From positions 744,001 to 808,000 of the forward strand of contig NZ_JAFVLN010000002.1 of the NCBI RefSeq assembly GCF_017377775.1: a DNA stretch of 64,000 bases, read 5' to 3'. The number at the start of each line of letters is the position of its first letter. The stretch's first letter is position 1. The stretch is from Streptomyces sp. VRA16 Mangrove soil. Lineage in GTDB: Bacteria; Actinomycetota; Actinomycetes; Streptomycetales; Streptomycetaceae. A program made the translations under genes and the position numbers. The notes under the pieces were generated by a model that was not told the origin of the DNA, made no database searches, and saw only the letters and a program-made list of their open reading frames with translations. Positions 18,632 to 26,442 of the stretch are shown here, in pieces.

Positions 18632-19552
18632 GTGGTGGTCGTACTGGAGGCGCGGGAGACGCGGAAGGGCGGGAGGCCGAAGGTCCGGCCGCCCGAGAAC
18701 GACGCAGGACCGGCGGAGCGCGAGGGGGCGCGCTCCCCGCTGCGCTGGGCCCTGCTCGGCGTCCTGTTCGTCGTGATGGTCGTGCCGATCTACCTGCTGG
18801 TCGTCAACGCGTTCAAGTCGCAGCAGGACATCCTCGACAACCCGTTCTCGATCCCGGTGTCCGGGCTGACCTTCGCGCACATGTCGGCGGCGATCAGCAG
18901 CCCGCAGTTCAACGTGATCGGGGGATACGGCTTCACGCTGTTCCTCGTCGTCATGGTGGACGTGCTGTGCATCCTGCTGGCCGGACCGGCCGCGTACGCG
19001 ATCGCGCGCAGCCTCAAGCGGCGTACGCAGCTGGTGCTGCTGTACTTCCTCGCGGGCACGTTCATCCCGGGCGCGGCCGTGATCATTCCGGTGATCTACG
19101 TGCTGCGGGAGATCGGGCTCGCGAACACGGTGACGGGTCTGGTCGCGCACGACGTGGCGTCGACGCTGCCGGTGAGCATCTTCCTGTTCGTCGGGTTCAT
19201 CCGCACGATCCCGGTGGACATCGACCACGCGGCGACGATCGACGGGGCGGGCCGCTACCGCACCTTCTGGACCATCATCTTCCCGCTGATGCGCCCGGCG
19301 GTGGTGACGGTCCTGATCCTCAACTCCATCGGGATCTGGAACGACTTCGTCTCGCCGCAGATCCTGCTCAGCCCGTCGTCCGGGCACTACACGGTGACGA
19401 CGGCGATCTACGCGGGCATCAGCCAGTACTCGACGGACCTCACGAAGGTGTTCCCGAACCTGCTGCTGGCCGTCGCGCCCGTCGTCATCTTCTTCATCTA
19501 CATGCAGCGCCACATCATCAGCGGTCTCACCGTCGGCGCCGTGAAGGGCTGA
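18632..19552 (+). CDS. carbohydrate ABC transporter permease (MalG type)
   Basis: This protein of about 306 aa has a long basic N-terminal tail (residues 1-38), six membrane helices and the EAA-like loop PVDIDHAATIDGAGRYRTFW. NSIGIWNDFVSPQILLS is the typical MalG-type periplasmic loop. AGGAG precedes two adjacent GTG codons (18632, 18635); the second has better spacing. It pairs with the upstream permease. No ATP-binding subunit follows; the next gene encodes the secreted beta-helix protein. Confidence 0.92.
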   Translation: MVVVLEARETRKGGRPKVRPPENDAGPAEREGARSPLRWALLGVLFVVMVVPIYLLVVNAFKSQQDILDNPFSIPVSGLTFAHMSAAISSPQFNVIGGYGFTLFLVVMVDVLCILLAGPAAYAIARSLKRRTQLVLLYFLAGTFIPGAAVIIPVIYVLREIGLANTVTGLVAHDVASTLPVSIFLFVGFIRTIPVDIDHAATIDGAGRYRTFWTIIFPLMRPAVVTVLILNSIGIWNDFVSPQILLSPSSGHYTVTTAIYAGISQYSTDLTKVFPNLLLAVAPVVIFFIYMQRHIISGLTVGAVKG

Positions 19553-19582
19553 CCGGTGGCCGGGGACAGAAAGGATCACGCA

Positions 19583-21556
19583 GTGCCCAGGAGATGGAGA
19601 CATCGTTCCGCGGCCGCCCTGCTCGCCTCCCTGGCGGTGCTCGTGGCCGGTCATCCGGCCGCGGCCCATCCGGAGCAGTCCCGGGCGGGAACGACCTACT
19701 ACGTCGGCCCGTACGGCGACGACGCCGACGCCGGCACCAACGCCACCTACCCGTTCCGGCACATCCAGAAGTGCGCGGACGTCATGGTGCCCGGCGACAC
19801 CTGCGAGATCGTCTCGGGCTCGTACGAGGAGACGGTGGTCCCGGCCCGGTCCGGCACGGCCGAGCTGCCGATCACGTACAAGGCCGCGGTGGGCGCGGAC
19901 GTCACGGTGAACGGTGCCTCGCGGCTGACCGGCTTCGACCCGGTCACCGCCGCCGACGTCACCGAGATCGCGAAGAAGGATCCGTACGCGGCCGGTTCGC
20001 AGTTCAGCGACGCGGTGGCGGCCGGGCACGTCTACAGCACCGACGTCGACCTCGGTACGGACGTCTCCACGGTGCAGGTGTTCACCGACAAGAAGATGGA
20101 CATCGAGGCCCAGTGGCCCTATCCCGGCCTCGACCTGCTGGGACCCACGCTCCAGTACGCCGGTGCGGGCAGTGCGGACGCCACGATCTCCGATGCGGCC
20201 CTGACCCGCCCGGCGGGGTACTGGGACGGCGCGCGTGCCCTCACCGGCTACTGGTACATCTCGGCCACCGGCACCGTGAAGAGCTCGGCGGTCGGCTCGG
20301 TCACCCTCGACGTGGCGCCGCCGTGCGTCCACAAGGTCGTACCGAACGAGACGCGGTACGCGCTGTCGGGGAAGATCGGTGAACTGGCGCACCCCGGCGA
20401 GTGGTTCTACGACCCGACGGCCAAGAAGCTGTACGTGTACGGGGACGACGACCCGGACAACCACCGGGTGGAGGTCAAGCGGCGCGCCCTGGGCTTCGAC
20501 CTGACGAACACCAGCCACGTCACGGTGGCGGGCGTCAAGCTGTTCGCGACGACCGTGCAGACGGGCGACACGAGCACGGGCGTGACACTGGACGGCATCA
20601 AGGGCCAGTACCTGTCGCACTACACGGACATCACGCGCGGCGCGACGGACTGCGGCTCGACGGTGACGCGCGGCGTCGCGGACACCGGGCTCGTCATCAA
20701 CGGCACCCACAACAAGGTGACCAACAGTGATCTGTCGCTGAGCGCGGGCAACGGGATCGCGCTGCGCGGCCAGAACAACACGGCCACCGACAACGTGATC
20801 CACGACGTCGACTACATGGGCACGTACGCGGCCGGCATCGCCGTGCAGGGCAACAGCCAGACGGTCACCCACAACACGATCTCGCGGGTCGGCCGCAGCG
20901 GCATCAACCTGCAGTGGAACACCGTGGACGGGCTCGACCCCGGCAAGGACGTGATCGCGTACAACGACATCTCGGGGTACGCGCGGCTCAGCCTGGACGT
21001 CGCCGCGATCTACACCTGCTGCAGCGCGTACATGATGGGCTCGTCGCTCGACCACAACGTGCTGCACGACCCCGACCCGAGCACGAAGTCGTCGACGTTC
21101 GGCATCTCCGGGATCTACGCCGACAACGGGCAGAGCGACCTCGTCATCGCGAACAACGTGGGCTGGGGCAACCGCGAGGGCACGGTGATGCTCAACGGGC
21201 TCGGCACCGGTTCGCACGACAACCTCGTGGCGAACAACACCGGCGGGATGACGCTCTTCTACGTCAAGGAGGCGGGGCAGTCGACCGGCACGCGGATCTA
21301 CAACAACATCGGGGAGATCCGCGGTCTGACCGGGGCGACGGACGGCGGGCTGGTGCTCTCCAACAATCTGCCCTCGACGACCGATCCGCTCTTCGTCGAC
21401 GCGGCGAACCACGACTACCGGCTGACGGCCGATTCGCCGGCCCGTAATGCGGCGCTCGCGCTGCCGGGGATCAATGACGGTTCCACCGACGCGACACCGA
21501 GTCTGGGTGCGTTCCAGTACGGCGCGCCGCTGTGGACCGCAGGCGCCCGTCGCTAA
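19583..21556 (+). CDS. secreted right-handed parallel beta-helix protein, putative polysaccharide lyase
   Basis: This protein of about 657 aa has an N-terminal signal peptide (cleavage near AAAHP). The mature part opens with TYYVGPYGDDADAGTNATYP and HIQKCADVMVPGDTCEIVSG, the DUF1565-like start of pectate-lyase-type beta-helices. Many Asn-rich coils follow (NNTATDNVIHDVDYMGTYAA and similar) over residues about 300-600. A CC pair occurs at AAIYTCCSAY. GTG 19583 has AAAGGA seven bases upstream; GTG 19556 is less likely. It is the only secreted catalytic candidate in the transporter operon, so it may be the first depolymerase. Catalytic family and substrate are unknown. Confidence 0.75.
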   Translation: MPRRWRHRSAAALLASLAVLVAGHPAAAHPEQSRAGTTYYVGPYGDDADAGTNATYPFRHIQKCADVMVPGDTCEIVSGSYEETVVPARSGTAELPITYKAAVGADVTVNGASRLTGFDPVTAADVTEIAKKDPYAAGSQFSDAVAAGHVYSTDVDLGTDVSTVQVFTDKKMDIEAQWPYPGLDLLGPTLQYAGAGSADATISDAALTRPAGYWDGARALTGYWYISATGTVKSSAVGSVTLDVAPPCVHKVVPNETRYALSGKIGELAHPGEWFYDPTAKKLYVYGDDDPDNHRVEVKRRALGFDLTNTSHVTVAGVKLFATTVQTGDTSTGVTLDGIKGQYLSHYTDITRGATDCGSTVTRGVADTGLVINGTHNKVTNSDLSLSAGNGIALRGQNNTATDNVIHDVDYMGTYAAGIAVQGNSQTVTHNTISRVGRSGINLQWNTVDGLDPGKDVIAYNDISGYARLSLDVAAIYTCCSAYMMGSSLDHNVLHDPDPSTKSSTFGISGIYADNGQSDLVIANNVGWGNREGTVMLNGLGTGSHDNLVANNTGGMTLFYVKEAGQSTGTRIYNNIGEIRGLTGATDGGLVLSNNLPSTTDPLFVDAANHDYRLTADSPARNAALALPGINDGSTDATPSLGAFQYGAPLWTAGARR

Positions 21557-21592
21557 TTCCCCGGGAATTCTCCGGTTCTGCAACTCGCATGC

Positions 21593-21637
21593 AAAAAAGT
21601 GGGGCCCGGATGCGGAATTCCGCATCCGGGCCCCACT
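21593..21637. terminator. 40-bp perfect palindrome with A-tract, bidirectional terminator
   Basis: Bases 21598-21637 form a perfect palindrome centred on GAATTC, with 20-base arms beginning AGTGGGGCCC. The six A residues at 21593-21598 become a U-run for minus-strand transcripts, making a classic intrinsic terminator for the GntR gene. It also lies downstream of the beta-helix gene on the plus strand. Confidence 0.85.
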
Positions 21638-21643
21638 GTTCGG

Positions 21644-22438
21644 TCATTCCTTGGCGGTGGCGGGGGCCTTCTTCGCCGCCGTCCTCGCCGTCGTCTTCTT
21701 CGCCGTCGTCTTCTTCGCGGCCGTGCGCCGTCGCGGGCCGGGGACCGCGCGTGCGTCCGGTACGGGTCCGCGCCCGGCGGCGTGGTCGGCGAACGCCGCG
21801 GCCGCCTTGTCGGGCTCGCCGGACCGCAGCAGGCCCACCAGACGGCCGTGCTCGTCGGCCATCGCGCACCAGTCGCCGTCGAAGAGCGGGTCCGAGATCG
21901 CCCGCAGGGTGCGCAGGCTCGGCTCGATGACCTCCCACATCCGGGCCAGGAACGGATTGCCCGCGTACTGGCTGACCAGCGTGTGGAACTCGATGTCGGC
22001 GTCCCGGAAGCCGCTCACGTCGTGCGCGGCGACCGCCTCGTGCATCCGCTCCACCAGCGCGTCGAGCTCGGCGAGCTGGTCGTCGGTGATGTGCTCGGTG
22101 GCGAGCCGCGCGGCGAGCCGCTCCAGCGGCTCGCGCACCTGGCGGGCGTACTCGGCGTCCTCGGAGGAGATCTCGACGACGAAGTGGCCGCGGCGCGGCA
22201 CGTGCATCAGCAGGCCCTCACGGGCGAGCCGCTTGACCGCCTCGCGCACCGGGGCCTGGCTGACACCGAGCCGCCGGGCGATCTCCGACTCGACCACCCG
22301 GTCGTTCGGCGCGAGATCGCCGTCGACGACGGCCTGGCGCAGCAGCTCGTACACCTGGTCCGAGATCAGGGTCTTGCGGAACCGGTCCTTGTTGGTGGCC
22401 AGCGTGGAGACGAATCCACCCGACGCATTAGATGCCAT
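21644..22438 (-). CDS. GntR/FCD-family regulator with Lys/Ala-rich histone-H1-like tail
   Basis: This 264-aa protein has a GntR winged helix (ESEIARRLGVSQAPVREAVK with the RRGHFV wing) and an all-helical FCD ligand-binding domain with metal-type Asp/His residues (DIEFHTLVSQ, DEHGRL, ADHAAG). After residue about 235 the sequence is a repetitive RRTAAKKTTAKKTTARTAAK tail of about 26 residues, like histone H1 or actinobacterial HU tails; this is not part of normal GntR proteins. FCD regulators usually sense organic or sugar acids. An operator copy lies 68 bases upstream of the ATG, implying autoregulation. It is the best candidate regulator of the surrounding locus. Confidence 0.88.
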   Translation of the reverse strand: MASNASGGFVSTLATNKDRFRKTLISDQVYELLRQAVVDGDLAPNDRVVESEIARRLGVSQAPVREAVKRLAREGLLMHVPRRGHFVVEISSEDAEYARQVREPLERLAARLATEHITDDQLAELDALVERMHEAVAAHDVSGFRDADIEFHTLVSQYAGNPFLARMWEVIEPSLRTLRAISDPLFDGDWCAMADEHGRLVGLLRSGEPDKAAAAFADHAAGRGPVPDARAVPGPRRRTAAKKTTAKKTTARTAAKKAPATAKE

Positions 22439-22505
22439 GAATTCCCAATCCTGCGCAGGGGCACGTCAGTTGCTCCATTGTCCGGAGTCCGGCCATGATA
22501 CGCAT

Positions 22506-22522
22506 CCATCGCCTATCGATGG
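22506..22522. promoter_or_regulatory. operator copy O3 upstream of the GntR gene
   Basis: CCATCG-CCTAT-CGATGG is a perfect 6+6 inverted repeat with a 5-base spacer, the best copy together with 24436. It lies between the esterase stop (22525) and the GntR start (22438) and suggests autoregulation. Confidence 0.72.
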
Positions 22523-22524
22523 AA

Positions 22525-23511
22525 TCACGGGGCGAATTTCAGCTGCCCGGCCAGCCATTCCAATTTGACGGCCTCGTGGGTGGGCCCGCCGCCCTCGTGA
22601 TCGTTGAAGGGATAGGCGCGTATCTCCTTGTCGCCCGGATCCACCTCGCGCAGCGCCCCGTAATGGTTGAAGGCGGCGTACACGGTGGAGGGCGGGCAGA
22701 TGTGGTCCATGAGGCCGACGGAGAAGAGCGTCGGGGCGCTCGCCCGGCGGGCGAGCGTGGCGGCGTCGAAGTAGGACATCGTCCGGGCGACGGTGGCGGC
22801 GTGCTCGCGGTGCAGCTTCACGAACTTGGTGACCTCGACGTAGGGCACGGCGTCGGTGATGGTGGTGGCGCGCGGGAAGTGGCACAGGAACGGCACGTCG
22901 GGCAGGCAGGCGACGAGGTCGGGGACGAGCCCCGCGGTGGCGAGCGCGATGCCGCCGCCCTGGCTGGTGCCGGTGACGACGGTGCGGGACGGGTCGACGG
23001 CGGGGTGCGCGCGGGCGGCGGCGACGGCGCGTACGGCGTCGGTGTACAGGCGCCGGTAGAAGTAGCGCTCGGGGTCGAGGACGCCCCGGGTGAGGAAGCC
23101 GGCCGCGGCGATGTCGCCGGAGGCGGGATCGGGGTCGGGGGTCTCGGCGCCCTGGCCGCGGGTGTCCATGACGAAGTGCGCGTACCCGGCGTCGGCCCAC
23201 AGGTGCTTCTCGTGCGGGGCGCCGCGCCCGCTGCCGTAGCCCAGGTACTCGACGACGACGGGGAGCGGTCCGGTGCGGGTGACGGGCAGCTGGAGCCAGC
23301 CGCGGACCGGGTGGCCGCCGTAGCCGGCGAACGTCACGTCGAAGGTGTCGATCGTGGCGAGCCCGTTGTGCACGGGCGTGAACCGCGGTGCCACGGGGTG
23401 CTGTTGCTGCGCGTCGAGGGTCCGCCGCCAGAACGCGTCGAGGTCATCGGGCTCGGGCAGTGCGGGGCGGTATCTCTCCAGCTCTTCGAGGGGCAGGTCG
23501 AACTGGGGCAC
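22525..23511 (-). CDS. CE7 acetyl esterase (acetylxylan esterase/cephalosporin-C deacetylase family)
   Basis: This 328-aa protein shows all three CE7 signatures: RGQG (residues about 118-121), the nucleophile elbow GTSQGGG with catalytic Ser, and HEGGG near the C-terminus for the catalytic His; LMDHICPPSTVYAAFNHY carries the Asp. CE7 enzymes are cytosolic hexamers that deacetylate imported short oligosaccharides. GTG 23511 follows AGGAG by seven bases. No signal peptide, in keeping with an intracellular role. The amidohydrolase gene on the same strand ends 36 bases upstream of it. It suggests the locus substrate carries O-acetyl groups. Confidence 0.92.
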   Translation of the reverse strand: MPQFDLPLEELERYRPALPEPDDLDAFWRRTLDAQQQHPVAPRFTPVHNGLATIDTFDVTFAGYGGHPVRGWLQLPVTRTGPLPVVVEYLGYGSGRGAPHEKHLWADAGYAHFVMDTRGQGAETPDPDPASGDIAAAGFLTRGVLDPERYFYRRLYTDAVRAVAAARAHPAVDPSRTVVTGTSQGGGIALATAGLVPDLVACLPDVPFLCHFPRATTITDAVPYVEVTKFVKLHREHAATVARTMSYFDAATLARRASAPTLFSVGLMDHICPPSTVYAAFNHYGALREVDPGDKEIRAYPFNDHEGGGPTHEAVKLEWLAGQLKFAP

Positions 23512-23547
23512 GGGGCGTCTCCTTGAAGGCTTCCGGGGCCGGGGGCG

Positions 23548-24387
23548 TCAGCGGTTCAGGCCGTACGCCCGGACGGCGTTCGTGTGCAGGGCGCGTGCGC
23601 GCTCGTCCGCGGTGAGCCGGTCGAGGCCCGCCAGGGACAGGTTCAGCGAGTCGGCGCGGCTGCCGCGCGGCAGGCAGATCGGCCAGTCGGAGCCGACCAG
23701 ACAGCGGTCGGCCCCGAGCGTGTCGACGACGTCACGCACCAGGCCGGCGACCCGGTGCGGTGCGACGCCGTGCTGCTGGGTGAGGAGTCCGGAGATCTTC
23801 ACCAGCACGTTCGGGCAGGCGGCGGCCCGCTCCAGGTCGCGCCGCCAGTCGGTGGCGTCGTCGGTGGCGTCGGCGTCCAGGTGGGGCGCGTTGCCGAGGT
23901 GGTCGACGACGACGGTGAGTCCGGGGTGCCGCTCGGCGGCCTCGGCGGCGGCGGTGAACGCGCCCCGGTACAGGTTGAGTTCGAGAGCCAGGCCGGTCTC
24001 GGCGAGGACCGGGACCAGGGTGCGGGCGGGGCCGGGGGTGCGCGCCCAGGTGGCACCGCCGAGGCGCATGCCGTTGGGCCGTGAGTCGCCCCAGGCGTCG
24101 AGCAGGGTGCGGAACCGGTCGGGGCCCTGCTCGCCGTGGACGTGCAGATTCGCGACGTAGCCCGCGACCAGGTCGGGGCGGCGCAGCCGCAGCGCGCGCA
24201 GCGCCGCGGTCTCGCCGTCGTCCCCACGGGACGCCTCGACCAGCACGGCCCGTCCCGCCAACTCGCCGCTGTCCCGGCCCGATTGCTCCAGGTCGGACGC
24301 GGTGAAGGGGCGGTGGTGCGGACTGTCCGGCCTGATCCATCCGAACCCGTGCGCCGGGTCCCACAGATGGACATGGCAGTCGATCAC
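23548..24387 (-). CDS. fuconolactonase-like amidohydrolase
   Basis: This 279-aa TIM-barrel amidohydrolase-2 protein begins at GTG 24387 (GGGAG upstream) with VIDCHVHLWDP, the HxH metal motif. VVVDHLGNAP and LVGSDWPICLP supply the later His and catalytic Asp. COG3618 members include L-fucono-1,5-lactonase and L-rhamnono-1,4-lactonase, which open sugar lactones. The frame is open far upstream, but that part overlaps the divergent gene and lacks family similarity. Its start is 49 bases from operator O4. Together with the aldo/keto reductase encoded across O4 it suggests oxidation of a released deoxysugar. Confidence 0.83.
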   Translation of the reverse strand: MIDCHVHLWDPAHGFGWIRPDSPHHRPFTASDLEQSGRDSGELAGRAVLVEASRGDDGETAALRALRLRRPDLVAGYVANLHVHGEQGPDRFRTLLDAWGDSRPNGMRLGGATWARTPGPARTLVPVLAETGLALELNLYRGAFTAAAEAAERHPGLTVVVDHLGNAPHLDADATDDATDWRRDLERAAACPNVLVKISGLLTQQHGVAPHRVAGLVRDVVDTLGADRCLVGSDWPICLPRGSRADSLNLSLAGLDRLTADERARALHTNAVRAYGLNR

Positions 24388-24435
24388 GGCCGCTCCCGCT
24401 CTCTTGACACGCCGACTCCCCGCCGGTGAGTCTAA

Positions 24436-24452
24436 CCATCGGCTATCGATGG
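24436..24452. promoter_or_regulatory. operator copy O4 in the divergent promoter
   Basis: CCATCG-GCTAT-CGATGG is a perfect 6+6 inverted repeat with a 5-base spacer. It sits between the fuconolactonase-like gene (minus, start 24387) and the 24487 gene (plus), so one site could control both directions. Confidence 0.72.
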
Positions 24453-24486
24453 GCGATTGTTCAATACTTTGGCGACGAGGGGACGG

Positions 24487-26442
24487 GTGTTCTCGATGCT
24501 CAGGCCTGAGCGGACCGACGATGGACCGGGAGCGGGGCCCGCGGACGGGCCCGTGGGAAGCGGGGCGCACGGACCGCTGCTGACCGCCCGCCGCGCCCTC
24601 GGCGACGCACCCCGATGGGCGCTCCTGGAGCGGGAGTTGTTCGCGGCGCAGGAGAAGGCGTGGCGGCTGTTCGCGGACCGCTACACCGAGGGCGACGGGC
24701 GGCTCGTCTTCCGGGAGCGGCTCGGCGAGGGCATGGACGGCCGGGACGGCGTGGACGACTTCTACGAGCCGTTCTTCAACTGGCCGACGCTGTATCTGCT
24801 CGGCGGCAGCGCCGAGTTGCTGACGGCCGCGCGCCGGCACTGGCGGGGCGTGAGCGCGCAGCTCACCGAGATGGGCATGCTCGTGGACGGACTGGAGCGC
24901 GGCTACGACTGGTTCCACCAGGGCGAGGGCCTGCTGCTCTTCTACGGCCTGTGCCTGGCCGACCCGGACGACCCCGAGCTGCGCGAACTGGCGTGCCGGT
25001 TCGCCGACTTCTACCTTCCGGGCGGGCCGAACTACGACGCGGAGCGCCGTCTGCTGCGCGCGCCGCACAACGGCGCGGCGGGCCCGCGGTTCGGATTCAG
25101 CGACGAGGAGGCGTACTTCCCGTGGAGCCTGGCCCTGCACCCGTACGGGCTGCCGCTCGACGGCTTCCCCGGCGTCACGTCCTTCGACCAGCTGGCCGCG
25201 TCACCGGAGCTCGCCCGCGCGTACGGCCGGGCGATGTGGGACCGGATGGGCCGCGGCGACACCCTGGTGAACCTGGGCGCGACCGGCCTCGCCACGAACG
25301 CGTACCTGCTCAGCGGTGAACAGCGGTACGCGGACTGGGTCGCCGAGTACGTCGGGGTGTGGCAGGAGCGGCTCGCGGGCCGCGACGTCGTGCCCGACAA
25401 CGTGGGGCTGAGCGGTGAGGTGGGCGAGTACCTCGACGGCCGCTGGTACGGCGGCCACTACGGCTGGTCGTGGCCGCACGGCCTGTCCCCCGTGGGCAGT
25501 TCGGCGATCATCGGCGCCACCAACGCCACCCTGCTGACCGGCGACCGCGGCTATCTCGACCTGGCCCGCAACCCGCTGGACGTCGTCCTGCGCCACGCCG
25601 AGCAGCGCGGGATGCACGAGATGGGCACGCTGGGCGAGCGCTGGGAGCCGCACCTGCGGGCGATGGACGCCGGGCGCACCCTGATGGTGCCGCAGCGGCA
25701 CAACGACTCCGGCTGGTTCGACTTCACCGTGATGCCGGGCCAACTCCCGCTCACGCTCTGGCACTTCAGCCGGGATCGGCAGGACCGGGACCGGATCGAG
25801 GAGCTGCGCGCCGGGGCCGCCTGGGACTGGACGGCCGTCCACACCCAGCGCATCAAGGACGAGGCCGGACACGAGGAGCCCTGGTACGAGTTCCTCCAGG
25901 GCCGCAACGCCGGATTCCCCGAGCGGATGCTGCGCAGCGCGCTCGACAGCTGCGCGGAGCGGGTCGCCGCGATCGAGGGCGACACCGTCGATCCGGCGGT
26001 CGGCCCGGACGCCCTGGACATCCACCACTGGCAGCACCTCAACCCCGTGGTGACGGAGGCCCTGCTGCAGCTGACGACCGGCTCGCCGCAGGTCCTCTAC
26101 AACGGTGGCCTGGCCCAACTCCACGTCCGCTACCACGACTTCGAGGCGCGGCGCCCCGGCCTGCCCCAGGACGTGGCGGCGCTCGTGCGCGACATCCGCC
26201 CGGAGCACACGGTGGTGGAGCTGGTGAACCTCGGCGGCACGGCCCGCTCCCTGCTGGTGCAGGCGGGCTCGTTCGCGGAGCACCGGATCACCGCGGTACG
26301 CACGGACGACGGGCCCGAGCGGCCGGTCGAGGGCGCGTACGTGCGCGTCGAACTGCCCGCCCGCAGCGAGCTGCGGCTGACCCTGACCATGACGCTGCGC
26401 GCGGGCCGCGCGGCCTGCGCCTCCCCCTGGACCACGGTATGA
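24487..26442 (+). CDS. uncharacterised large cytosolic protein, possible alpha/alpha-toroid glycan enzyme
   Basis: I do not recognise the family. The protein is about 651 aa, without signal peptide or membrane helix. Residues about 40-560 are helix-rich with conserved-looking aromatic and acidic clusters (DDFYEPFFNWPTLYLLGG, LERGYDWFHQGEGLL, YGGHYGWSWPHGLSPVGSSA, DSGWFDFTVMPGQLPL, LDIHHWQHLNPVVTEALLQL), reminiscent of (alpha/alpha)6 glycoside hydrolases or lyases. The last 90 residues look like a beta-sandwich. GTG 24487 follows AGGGG; ATG 24496 is an alternative. It is preceded by operator O4, and the aldo/keto reductase start overlaps its stop (ATGA). A glycan role is inferred only from context. 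Confidence 0.6.
   Translation: MFSMLRPERTDDGPGAGPADGPVGSGAHGPLLTARRALGDAPRWALLERELFAAQEKAWRLFADRYTEGDGRLVFRERLGEGMDGRDGVDDFYEPFFNWPTLYLLGGSAELLTAARRHWRGVSAQLTEMGMLVDGLERGYDWFHQGEGLLLFYGLCLADPDDPELRELACRFADFYLPGGPNYDAERRLLRAPHNGAAGPRFGFSDEEAYFPWSLALHPYGLPLDGFPGVTSFDQLAASPELARAYGRAMWDRMGRGDTLVNLGATGLATNAYLLSGEQRYADWVAEYVGVWQERLAGRDVVPDNVGLSGEVGEYLDGRWYGGHYGWSWPHGLSPVGSSAIIGATNATLLTGDRGYLDLARNPLDVVLRHAEQRGMHEMGTLGERWEPHLRAMDAGRTLMVPQRHNDSGWFDFTVMPGQLPLTLWHFSRDRQDRDRIEELRAGAAWDWTAVHTQRIKDEAGHEEPWYEFLQGRNAGFPERMLRSALDSCAERVAAIEGDTVDPAVGPDALDIHHWQHLNPVVTEALLQLTTGSPQVLYNGGLAQLHVRYHDFEARRPGLPQDVAALVRDIRPEHTVVELVNLGGTARSLLVQAGSFAEHRITAVRTDDGPERPVEGAYVRVELPARSELRLTLTMTLRAGRAACASPWTTV

Noticed and set aside
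17522..21625. 1367-codon open frame on the minus strand
   Set aside because: It is antisense to the ABC permease and beta-helix genes; its translation is an Arg/Val/Asp/His-rich shadow without domains, a known effect of extreme GC at third codon positions.
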